This document shows positions 6,638 through 11,704 of a stretch of DNA of 11,704 nucleotides, piece by piece. The stretch lies in the NCBI GenBank assembly GCA_017936185.1, contig JAGBGA010000031.1, positions 1-11,704 of the forward strand. Direction: 5' to 3'. The stretch is from Alphaproteobacteria bacterium. GTDB taxonomy: Bacteria; Pseudomonadota; Alphaproteobacteria; Rs-D84. The notes beneath the pieces are model-generated. The model saw nothing but the letters and a program-made list of their open reading frames with translations. It made no database searches and was not told where the DNA came from. Every line of letters starts with the position of its first letter. Position 1 is the first letter of the stretch. A program made the translations under genes and the position numbers.

Positions 6638-7225
6638 ATGTTTACAATCGAACAATTCCCATTGCCATATGCAACCGACGCATTGGCACCGTATATATCC
6701 CAAGAAACAATCGAAACACACCATGGAAAACATGTTGCGACGTATATAGATAACTTGAACAAATTAATTGAAAATACACCATATGAAGAAATATCATTGG
6801 TTGACATAATACAGGTGGCAAGTAAAAATCCAGACGACGCGAAAATATTCAACAATGCCGCCCAGGTATATAATCATGATTTCTTTTTTCATGGAATGTG
6901 CCCAAAATGCGACACAAAAATTCCACAAGAAATTATCGACGCGTTCGGAAACGAAGCAAACTTTAAAGCACAATTTAAAAATGCTGCAACTTCTTTGTTT
7001 GGCAGTGGTTATACGTGGCTGGTTCGTGATGGCGACCAATTGCGCATTATTAACACCGCAAATGCAGATACACCAATCGCACATAACATGACGCCAATTT
7101 TAACCATCGACGTATGGGAACATTCATATTATCTTGATTACAAAAATAAACGTGCCGATTTTATTGACACGTTTCTTGACAATCTGGTCGATTGGAATTT
7201 TGTTTCGGAAAACCTGAAACAATAA
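6638..7225 (+). CDS. sodB: Iron superoxide dismutase with altered active-site surroundings
   Basis: The 195-residue protein aligns along its whole length with Fe/Mn superoxide dismutases, which convert superoxide to oxygen and hydrogen peroxide. The four metal ligands are present: H28, H80, D158 and H162 (DVWEH), as is the gateway Y36. Q76, two residues before Y78-N79-H80 in NNAAQVYNH, is the glutamine position of iron-type enzymes, so Fe is the likely metal. Odd points: three Trp of the usual aromatic shell are replaced (Y78, F84, Y125), the usual NGGG loop is missing, and a C88-P-K-C91 pair stands in its place. No signal peptide, so cytosolic. The start follows AAGGAG with good spacing. A TATAAC at 6609-6614 may be the -10, without a convincing -35. 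It is divergent from the thioredoxin-fold operon and convergent with ihfA. Confidence 0.93.
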   Translation: MFTIEQFPLPYATDALAPYISQETIETHHGKHVATYIDNLNKLIENTPYEEISLVDIIQVASKNPDDAKIFNNAAQVYNHDFFFHGMCPKCDTKIPQEIIDAFGNEANFKAQFKNAATSLFGSGYTWLVRDGDQLRIINTANADTPIAHNMTPILTIDVWEHSYYLDYKNKRADFIDTFLDNLVDWNFVSENLKQ

Positions 7226-7228
7226 AAG

Positions 7229-7256
7229 AACCGCCGATTGGCGGTTTATCTTTTTA
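7229..7256. terminator. Bidirectional intrinsic terminator between sodB and ihfA
   Basis: AACCGCC and GGCGGTT form a perfect 7-bp stem around GATT (7229-7246). On the plus strand it is followed by TATCTTTTTATTT, on the minus strand by CTTTTATT. It lies directly after the sodB stop and overlaps the end of the convergent ihfA gene. Confidence 0.85.
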
Positions 7257-7541
7257 TTTCTTGGCAACGCGTTCGCGAAATTCACTGCTGGGGCGGAATG
7301 TCGCAACACGACGCGCAGATATAACCGCACTTTCACCAGTCTTGGGATTGCGACCCATGCGGGCGTTTTTTTCAAGAATCTTGAAAGACCCCAATCCAGC
7401 AAACTTTACTTCTTCGCCATTTATCAATGCATCACGAATTTCATCAAAAACCACATCAACCATCTTGTACGCGTCCGCCATCGTTAAACCAAAACGTTCG
7501 CGCAATCTGTTTGCAAAATCATTTCTTGTTATCGTTGCCAT
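7254..7541 (-). CDS. ihfA: Integration host factor alpha-type DNA-bending protein (HU/IHF family)
   Basis: The 95-residue protein has the full HU/IHF fold: an N-terminal helical dimerisation part (1-43), the GLGSF turn (49-53), the beta arm with R-M-GRNPKTGE (61-70), and the FRPS end (82-85). P66 is the proline that intercalates into bent DNA. The arm sequence RxGRNPKTGE and the position right after fabH point to the IHF alpha subunit rather than HU; it would pair with an IhfB encoded elsewhere. It bends DNA and assists transcription, recombination and nucleoid packing. It starts 19 bases after the fabH stop codon behind AAGGGG. A TTGACA at 7593-7588 with TAGAGT 17 bases on, inside the end of fabH, could give an additional internal promoter; this is weak because those bases also encode conserved FabH residues. 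Confidence 0.9.
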   Translation of the reverse strand: MATITRNDFANRLRERFGLTMADAYKMVDVVFDEIRDALINGEEVKFAGLGSFKILEKNARMGRNPKTGESAVISARRVATFRPSSEFRERVAKK

Positions 7542-7560
7542 TTTTTACCCCTTGGTTATA

Positions 7561-8499
7561 TTATACTCTAATCAAAGCAGCGCCCCATGTCAACCCACTG
7601 CCAAACGCAGGGTACAAAACAAGTTGCCCAGGCTTTATCATTCCATTGTCAAACGCATACGCCAATGCCAGAACCCCAGATGCACTGCTGGTATTCGCGT
7701 GTCTGTCGACGGTTACCAAAATTTTATCCATCGGAAAACTTAATCGTTCGGCACAACTGTTGATTATGCGAAGGTTCGCTTGGTGTGGGATAATCCAATC
7801 AACATTTTCAGCCGTTATGCCCGCGTGCTCCATGATATAGCGCGCCGCATCAGGCATGCATTGGACCGCTTTTTTATACGTTTCGGGACCATTCATTACA
7901 ATCTTGGAATCGGGTGTGCCATGCAGACATTCGTATTCGCCACCATCAGACATTATAACAGTGTCGATTATGCCAGAATAACTTGACGAAGAATGTTCAA
8001 AAATCAATGCGCCGGCACCATCACCAAACAACACCGCCGTCGAACGATCGGTCATGTCAATAAAGCGCGTCATCTTTTCGGCACCAATTATCATAATACG
8101 ACGATGAATACCCGCCGCAAAGAACGCACGCGCACAATGCAAACCATAAATATACCCAGTACACGCACCACGAACATCAAATGCCGGGGCGTTATTCTTG
8201 GCACCAAGGCGGCCCATAACTTGGACCGCGACAGACGGAAAATCCAATTCAGCGGTCACACTTGACACAATGACCAAATCAATATCATCAATTGTTAAGT
8301 TCGCATTTTCCAGCGCACGTGTCGCCGCAATTGTTGCCATGTCAAAAACACTTTCATCATCACGCGCAAAGCGACGCTCACGAATACCGGTACGGGTCGT
8401 AATCCATTCATCCGTCGTATCCATTATACGTTCAAAGTCTTGGTTGGTCATAATGCGCGACGGTAAATACGAACCGTATCCAATCAATCTGTTTCCCAT
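7561..8499 (-). CDS. fabH: 3-oxoacyl-[acyl-carrier-protein] synthase III
   Basis: FabH condenses acetyl-CoA with malonyl-ACP and starts each round of type II fatty acid synthesis in the cytosol. All three catalytic residues are visible: C113 in GACTGYIYGL, H239 in PHQAN and N269 in HANTSSASG. The N-terminal IGYGSYLPS, the TGIRERR segment (37-43), FGDGAGA (158-164) and the C-terminal GSGLTWGAA are family hallmarks. The length of 312 is slightly shorter than usual (about 317-330). ACCAAGGAAGG gives the ribosome site, seven bases before the ATG. It is the first gene of a two-gene operon with ihfA. Plasmid or phage context is absent. The common upstream partner plsX is not here; the gene upstream codes for an unrelated unknown protein. 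The promoter sits inside an inverted repeat, suggesting control by a repressor. Confidence 0.95.
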   Translation of the reverse strand: MGNRLIGYGSYLPSRIMTNQDFERIMDTTDEWITTRTGIRERRFARDDESVFDMATIAATRALENANLTIDDIDLVIVSSVTAELDFPSVAVQVMGRLGAKNNAPAFDVRGACTGYIYGLHCARAFFAAGIHRRIMIIGAEKMTRFIDMTDRSTAVLFGDGAGALIFEHSSSSYSGIIDTVIMSDGGEYECLHGTPDSKIVMNGPETYKKAVQCMPDAARYIMEHAGITAENVDWIIPHQANLRIINSCAERLSFPMDKILVTVDRHANTSSASGVLALAYAFDNGMIKPGQLVLYPAFGSGLTWGAALIRV

Positions 8500-8512
8500 A
8501 AAATAACCTTCC

Positions 8513-8557
8513 TTGGTATTTATTTTTGCGAAAAGAATTATAAATAAAAAATACCAA
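8513..8557. repeat. Inverted repeat around the fabH -10 box, possible operator
   Basis: TTGGTATTTATTTTT (8513-8527) is mirrored by the complement at 8543-8557. The outer 9 bp (TTGGTATTT / AAATACCAA) are perfect and 13 of 15 positions pair. The 15-base centre holds the TATAAT of the fabH promoter. The left arm overlaps the ribosome site region. Because the far arm lies upstream of the predicted transcription start, the structure would act as DNA (an operator) and not as an RNA hairpin. Confidence 0.5.
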
Positions 8558-8564
8558 AGCGCAA
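8537..8564 (-). promoter_or_regulatory. Promoter for fabH-ihfA
   Basis: On the minus strand a perfect TATAAT (8542-8537) lies 38 bases before the fabH ATG. The best -35 candidate is TTGCGC (8564-8559) with 16 bases of spacing, again a weak match. It separates fabH from the upstream gene, whose stop codon is at 8567, so fabH need not depend on read-through. Confidence 0.55.
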
Positions 8565-8566
8565 TA

Positions 8567-10276
8567 TTATTTTATGGGATTTTTTTCAGCCTTGGTCGCT
8601 TTGTCGATTGCAAACGAAAGGCTGTCAAAGCGACGCATTAATTCTTCGATACTTTTCTTGTACAGCAAAAGTTGGTGCAATTTACGCGTGCTTTTTATCA
8701 TGCCGTCGGTATTATCAGGATTGGAAATAATTTCCGCCAATATCTTGCGTTGCGTGTCTTGAACACATTGATATTTTTCAGCCCATTCATGACGCACAGA
8801 ATACAATACATCCGGTTCAGATACATTGGTCACAGAATTTTGGACATGGCCATCGTGCGAATAGTTTTTGTTTTCTGTTTTATCCACAAATTCGCCGTCA
8901 TTACCAGTGTCAAAATCCGCCCCGCCATTACCGGAACCCGCCGCTTCTTTTATTAAATCAGTCACTGAAAAACATGTGGCAAAATTAATCGATAAATATT
9001 GCGTTTTATCACGAATTGCAGCATGATATTTTTCACAATCGTTCCCAAGATGATCGGCAAAAAAATCAATAGCAACAAATTCATCGTCACACACAGACCA
9101 TACAATTCGTGGCTTGTCAAATAACACCCCCATGCTTTGTGTCAAGCGATAGCTGTTTTTAAAGTCAACCAACATTGATACTTTGGCCACACCATCTTCG
9201 ACATAAACAACCTTTCTTCCTTGGGTATCTGTTGGCATAACATTTATACGTTCAATTTCTTGCAAAACACTTAACAATACCACCTTGTTTTTACCGGCAG
9301 CCGAACAAATATCTTTCCATATATTTTTTGGAATATATTTTTTTATTTTTGTGACCTTTGGCAAGTCGACTTTACCTTGTTTTTTGGGGTACAATTCTTG
9401 TTTTGCCTGTTTTTTTTCTGTGGCTTTGGTTGATTTTTTACTTTCTTTGCGTTCTTGGCGTGCATTATCTTCTTGTATCAATTGAACAACTTTACCCAAG
9501 ACAGCATCACAACTGTCGCGATGAATACATTTAATTTTTGCACCATCGTGGCGAACACAATCTTGAACATTTATTGATGCACTTTCCCAACATGAACGGG
9601 CTTTCTTGACATAACGTAATACAATATCAGCGCTGCACGCGGCAACAACATCTGATTTAGACGTGCATAAATCTGCCATTTCTTCAATTGTTAACCATTC
9701 ATCTGTTTTTGACGGCAATGCCTGGGACGGCAGCTTTTTAGAGCTCTTCAAGGGCACATCCAATGATTTTGCAGCAGACTTTGCATTTTCACGTTCTTGC
9801 AAAATATCTTTCAGGTTGATTTTTTCATCTTCATCAACAACATTAATATTTGGATATACGCGGACAAATTCCAATGCATTTGATAAGCCAGGTTCACGAC
9901 CGTTTTTAACATCATTTAAAATCGCACGACGTACAACAACCGCTTCGACATCGGGGTTTAATTTACCAATCAATACACCCAAATCATTAATCGAATGCAA
10001 ACAAATCAGACCAGCCATCGAACGTGGCAAAACAGTGTCAGATTCAATCTTGAACCCAGAGCAATTAAAGTCATTTTCAATGATGACATTCGACAAATCT
10101 GGCCATTTAACACCCTTTTTCTGACGCCCCATGTCAACGTCGCCCCATATTTCCAATGGGTGCAACGAATCAAATTCATCATACGGCAGATTAAACAAAT
10201 CAACCGCAACAGGTTTATATTGTCCGGATTCGTCCAGACCAATAAACGCATCGTACGTATTACCCTTTTGTGCCAT
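8567..10276 (-). CDS. 569-residue soluble multi-domain protein, unknown function
   Basis: The protein has no signal peptide or membrane segment and appears cytosolic. Four parts can be seen. Residues 1-160 are beta-rich, with short hydrophobic segments that could be degenerate leucine-rich or pentapeptide-type repeats (for example 56-110). Residues 190-270 form a compact part rich in cysteine (C204, C214, C229, C240, C250, C256). Residues 270-312 are a highly charged Lys/Glu linker. Residues 312-430 are alpha/beta, with a pattern loosely like the RelE/HigB toxin fold (helical start, then strands at 355-370 and 388-406); residues 485-565 are helical. None of this is a firm domain call and I do not recognise the protein. 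The ATG follows AAAGGAT at good spacing. It has its own strong promoter and ends 67 bases before fabH, with no clear terminator between. Confidence 0.8.
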   Translation of the reverse strand: MAQKGNTYDAFIGLDESGQYKPVAVDLFNLPYDEFDSLHPLEIWGDVDMGRQKKGVKWPDLSNVIIENDFNCSGFKIESDTVLPRSMAGLICLHSINDLGVLIGKLNPDVEAVVVRRAILNDVKNGREPGLSNALEFVRVYPNINVVDEDEKINLKDILQERENAKSAAKSLDVPLKSSKKLPSQALPSKTDEWLTIEEMADLCTSKSDVVAACSADIVLRYVKKARSCWESASINVQDCVRHDGAKIKCIHRDSCDAVLGKVVQLIQEDNARQERKESKKSTKATEKKQAKQELYPKKQGKVDLPKVTKIKKYIPKNIWKDICSAAGKNKVVLLSVLQEIERINVMPTDTQGRKVVYVEDGVAKVSMLVDFKNSYRLTQSMGVLFDKPRIVWSVCDDEFVAIDFFADHLGNDCEKYHAAIRDKTQYLSINFATCFSVTDLIKEAAGSGNGGADFDTGNDGEFVDKTENKNYSHDGHVQNSVTNVSEPDVLYSVRHEWAEKYQCVQDTQRKILAEIISNPDNTDGMIKSTRKLHQLLLYKKSIEELMRRFDSLSFAIDKATKAEKNPIK

Positions 10277-10306
10277 GTTTTATCCTTTTATCACCAAACA
10301 CTTGTA

Positions 10307-10335
10307 TATATAATACAAAAGCGACAATTTGTCAA
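10307..10335 (-). promoter_or_regulatory. Sigma70 promoter for the 569-residue protein gene
   Basis: A perfect TTGACA (10335-10330) and TATATA (10312-10307) are 17 bases apart on the minus strand. The -35 overlaps the small palindrome GACAA-T-TTGTC (10323-10333), which could be a regulator site. Transcription would begin near 10300, leaving a leader of about 25 bases. Confidence 0.65.
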
Positions 10336-10356
10336 TCATCTGCTTGATAAATTTTA

Positions 10357-10385
10357 TTGAACACGCGCATTTATTGTTATAAAAT
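10357..10385 (+). promoter_or_regulatory. Promoter for tRNA-Arg
   Basis: TTGAAC (10357-10362) and TAAAAT (10380-10385) are 17 bases apart and end 11 bases before the mature tRNA 5' end. A start near 10392 would leave only a few bases for RNase P to remove. Confidence 0.5.
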
Positions 10386-10396
10386 CGCCGGGACGT

Positions 10397-10472
10397 GTCC
10401 CTATAGTTCAACAGGATAGAACGAATTCCTCCTAAGAATTAAATCCAGGTTCGAGTCCTGGTGGGGACGCCA
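10397..10472 (+). tRNA. tRNA-Arg (anticodon CCU), reads AGG
   Basis: A complete 76-base cloverleaf is present. The acceptor stem is GTCCCTA with TGGGGAC, including one G-U pair. The D stem is GTTC/GAAC. The anticodon stem AATTC/GAATT carries the loop CTCCTAA, giving anticodon CCT at 10431-10433. The T arm is CCAGG-TTCGAGT-CCTGG. The 3' CCA is encoded in the DNA. It is a single tRNA unit with its own promoter and terminator, divergent from the 569-residue protein gene. No copy of its 3' end is seen elsewhere in the window, so there is no sign of an integrated element. Confidence 0.96.
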
Positions 10473-10478
10473 AAAAAT

Positions 10479-10513
10479 AAAAACACCCATGAAATGGGTG
10501 CTTTTTTTATTTT
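10479..10513. terminator. Bidirectional intrinsic terminator after tRNA-Arg and the DUF3419-like gene
   Basis: CACCCAT and ATGGGTG form a perfect 7-bp stem around GAA (10484-10500). A seven-T run follows on the plus strand (10502-10508), and TTTTTATTTTTT follows on the minus strand. It serves the tRNA on one side and the convergent gene ending at 10507 on the other. Confidence 0.9.
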
Positions 10514-11373
10514 TGGCGGCCCATGTTTTGCGTCATAACAAGAACAACGTCGTCCTTGCGCCCGCGATACACAGAATCAACAACACGTGCATCAAATTTG
10601 TGTTCGGGACGCTGAATAATCGCGCGTTCAAAATGCGACATAAAGTTCGCCCAATTTCCATGATTGGCATTCCACATATAATTCATGCAAATGCGACCAT
10701 TTTTACGGGATAAATTTTGGTTCGCAATCGGACGCAAGATTTCATTATAAAAACGTATCATGCGCGGTTCGCGTATCATGTCTTGAAGATACAAATAATC
10801 AAATATGTTTGACAATATTACAACATCGTATTTTTCTTGGAAATTCTTGGTTACGCCGTCAAGCCCACAATGAACAAAATTTATTTTTTCCGGTAATGCG
10901 TCACGTAATTTTTCAAAGTTTTCTGGACTGCGTATGTATGAAATGTTGGGCTCTATATATTTCGCACAGATTGCACCATGATACTTGAACAAAGCATTGC
11001 CATACATTATGTATTTGGCCAAAAACACCATTAATTCATGTGAAAACTTTGGATAAAGGGGTTTAATAATTTTCTGGTTGAAAAATTCGTTTTTTTCAAA
11101 AAAGAAATCCATAAAATTCGCGTAATCAAGATTTTTTATCATCTTGGTTTTTAATTCAACAACACAATTTTGCGCCGAATTTATATCAAATGTATCAACA
11201 TGTGTGGCGCCCGCCAAATAAGCTTCGAACGCATGATCGCCAGATGCACCAACCGTCAAAACACGTTCGCCATTGACGCCGCCTATTACACGAAGTGTAT
11301 CAACCGCATTTTCGTTGGTAAATAAATATACAGGGTCTTGGTCTTGGAAACTGTAATCTGAATCAATATTCAT
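10507..11373 (-). CDS. SAM-dependent transferase-like protein, DUF3419/BtaA type
   Basis: I choose the ATG at 11373 (288 residues), preceded by AAAGGTG. The frame opens 17 codons earlier, but that extension has no ribosome site and carries a stretch hydrophobic from AT-rich DNA. A class I SAM-binding region is clear: VLTVGASGDHAFEAYLAGA (about 38-56) is motif I, followed by the acidic end of strand 2 (D60-x-F-D62-I-N64) and then SAQN-x5-LK. That arrangement, with D-F-D-I-N-x-AQN-x-x-x-ELK, resembles the DUF3419 family, whose best-known member BtaA moves the 3-amino-3-carboxypropyl group of SAM onto diacylglycerol in betaine lipid synthesis. A second conserved-looking block, YDVVILSNIFDYL, lies near 182-194. 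It is shorter than BtaA (about 400) and no btaB-like methyltransferase lies beside it, so the substrate is unknown. No membrane segment; likely cytosolic. Confidence 0.8.
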   Translation of the reverse strand: MNIDSDYSFQDQDPVYLFTNENAVDTLRVIGGVNGERVLTVGASGDHAFEAYLAGATHVDTFDINSAQNCVVELKTKMIKNLDYANFMDFFFEKNEFFNQKIIKPLYPKFSHELMVFLAKYIMYGNALFKYHGAICAKYIEPNISYIRSPENFEKLRDALPEKINFVHCGLDGVTKNFQEKYDVVILSNIFDYLYLQDMIREPRMIRFYNEILRPIANQNLSRKNGRICMNYMWNANHGNWANFMSHFERAIIQRPEHKFDARVVDSVYRGRKDDVVLVMTQNMGRQK

Positions 11374-11414
11374 TACATACACCTTTTTTATCTTTGACAA
11401 CCATAACAACAAAA

Positions 11415-11442
11415 ATATTAACACAAACTTTTACATTGTCAA
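11415..11442 (-). promoter_or_regulatory. Sigma70-like promoter for the DUF3419-like gene
   Basis: A perfect TTGACA (11442-11437) is followed after 16 bases by TAATAT (11420-11415). The -35 lies in the short palindrome ATTGT-TG-ACAAT. The leader would be about 35 bases. Confidence 0.55.
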
Positions 11443-11539
11443 CAATATAAAAAGGAATAAAAACAGCGCACAAACAATGTTTTTTTATTGCGTCGCGATA
11501 AAAATTGTTCAATATTATGTGAACAAAAAAAGAGTCGTT

Positions 11540-11704
11540 ATGAAAAACAAAGCCGTAAAAATTGGAATTATCGCAACAATTGCACCGCATATTTTTTGCT
11601 GTGGAATACCTTTGTTTTTGGCAGTTGTGGGCTTGATTGCGCCAGATGCGGCACACTTTCACATTTTGCCACACTGGATGGAACCATGGTTGTTTTTATT
11701 TTCG
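11540..11704 (+). CDS. Small membrane protein, MerC-like N-terminal part (partial, runs off window)
   Basis: An open frame of 55 codons from the ATG at 11540 reaches the right edge without a stop, which is why it is easily missed. A basic start (MKNKAVK) leads into a hydrophobic helix with a vicinal cysteine pair, C20-C21-G-I-P (16-34), and then a His-containing loop (H39, H41, H45) followed by a second hydrophobic stretch. A CC-G-x-P pair in the first transmembrane helix resembles small metal-handling membrane proteins such as MerC or MerT, which pass mercuric ions inward through cysteine pairs. With so little sequence this is only a resemblance. The ribosome site is weak (AAAGAG). TATTAT at 11513-11518 could be the -10. 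It is divergent from the DUF3419-like gene with about 165 bases between them. Confidence 0.6.
   Translation, partial: MKNKAVKIGIIATIAPHIFCCGIPLFLAVVGLIAPDAAHFHILPHWMEPWLFLFS

Noticed and set aside
6385..6855. 156-codon minus-strand frame across the sodB promoter
   Set aside because: It spans the divergent intergenic region and is antisense to the start of sodB and out of frame with the thioredoxin-fold gene; AT-rich chance frame.
7192..7743. 183-codon plus-strand frame
   Set aside because: Antisense to ihfA and the end of fabH, and it runs through the bidirectional terminator.
9663..10124. 153-codon plus-strand frame
   Set aside because: Antisense to the 569-residue protein gene; no ribosome site or recognisable features.
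10397..10472. tRNA-Arg as an integration site for a mobile element
   Set aside because: tRNA-Arg(CCU) genes are frequent att sites, but no second copy of the 3' end and no integrase is seen in the window.

Overview
The window looks like a moderately AT-rich proteobacterial chromosome, most likely an alphaproteobacterium. The clearest clue is fabH followed 19 bases later by an ihfA-type gene, an order familiar from proteobacteria and especially alphaproteobacteria. An iron-type SodB, a CvpA family protein and a periplasmic thioredoxin-fold protein fit that. The AT bias, the large cysteine-rich secreted protein and several unrecognised proteins suggest an uncultured or host/gut-associated lineage; this is inference. 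There is no phage, IS element or CRISPR array, so it reads as chromosomal backbone with lineage-specific genes.

Layout. 1-2279 (-): 5' part of a large exported cysteine-rich protein, cut by the left edge, with its own promoter. 2360-3289 (-): L-lactate/malate dehydrogenase family enzyme. 3432-3938 (-): small membrane protein with its own terminator. 4075-5109 (+): HNH-like protein divergent from the membrane protein. 5134-6503 (-): two-gene operon of a membrane-anchored periplasmic thioredoxin-fold protein and CvpA, convergent with the HNH gene over a shared terminator. 6638-7225 (+): Fe superoxide dismutase with unusual residues. 7254-8499 (-): fabH-ihfA operon, convergent with sodB over a shared terminator; a long inverted repeat surrounds the fabH -10 box. 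8567-10276 (-): unrecognised 569-residue soluble protein. 10397-10472 (+): tRNA-Arg(CCU). 10507-11373 (-): SAM-binding protein of DUF3419/BtaA type. 11540-11704 (+): start of a small membrane protein, cut by the right edge.

Most transcription units are single genes or pairs with a recognisable sigma70-like -10 box and an intrinsic terminator, often one hairpin serving two convergent genes. Functional links that can be supported are few: FabH initiates fatty acid synthesis, the thioredoxin-fold/CvpA pair is an envelope unit, and SodB and lactate dehydrogenase are ordinary housekeeping or redox functions. The less ordinary parts are a secreted protein with cysteines repeated at seven-residue steps, a SodB with a CPKC motif and an altered aromatic shell, the palindrome at the fabH promoter, and three genes of unknown role (the HNH-like protein, the membrane protein beside it and the 569-residue protein).
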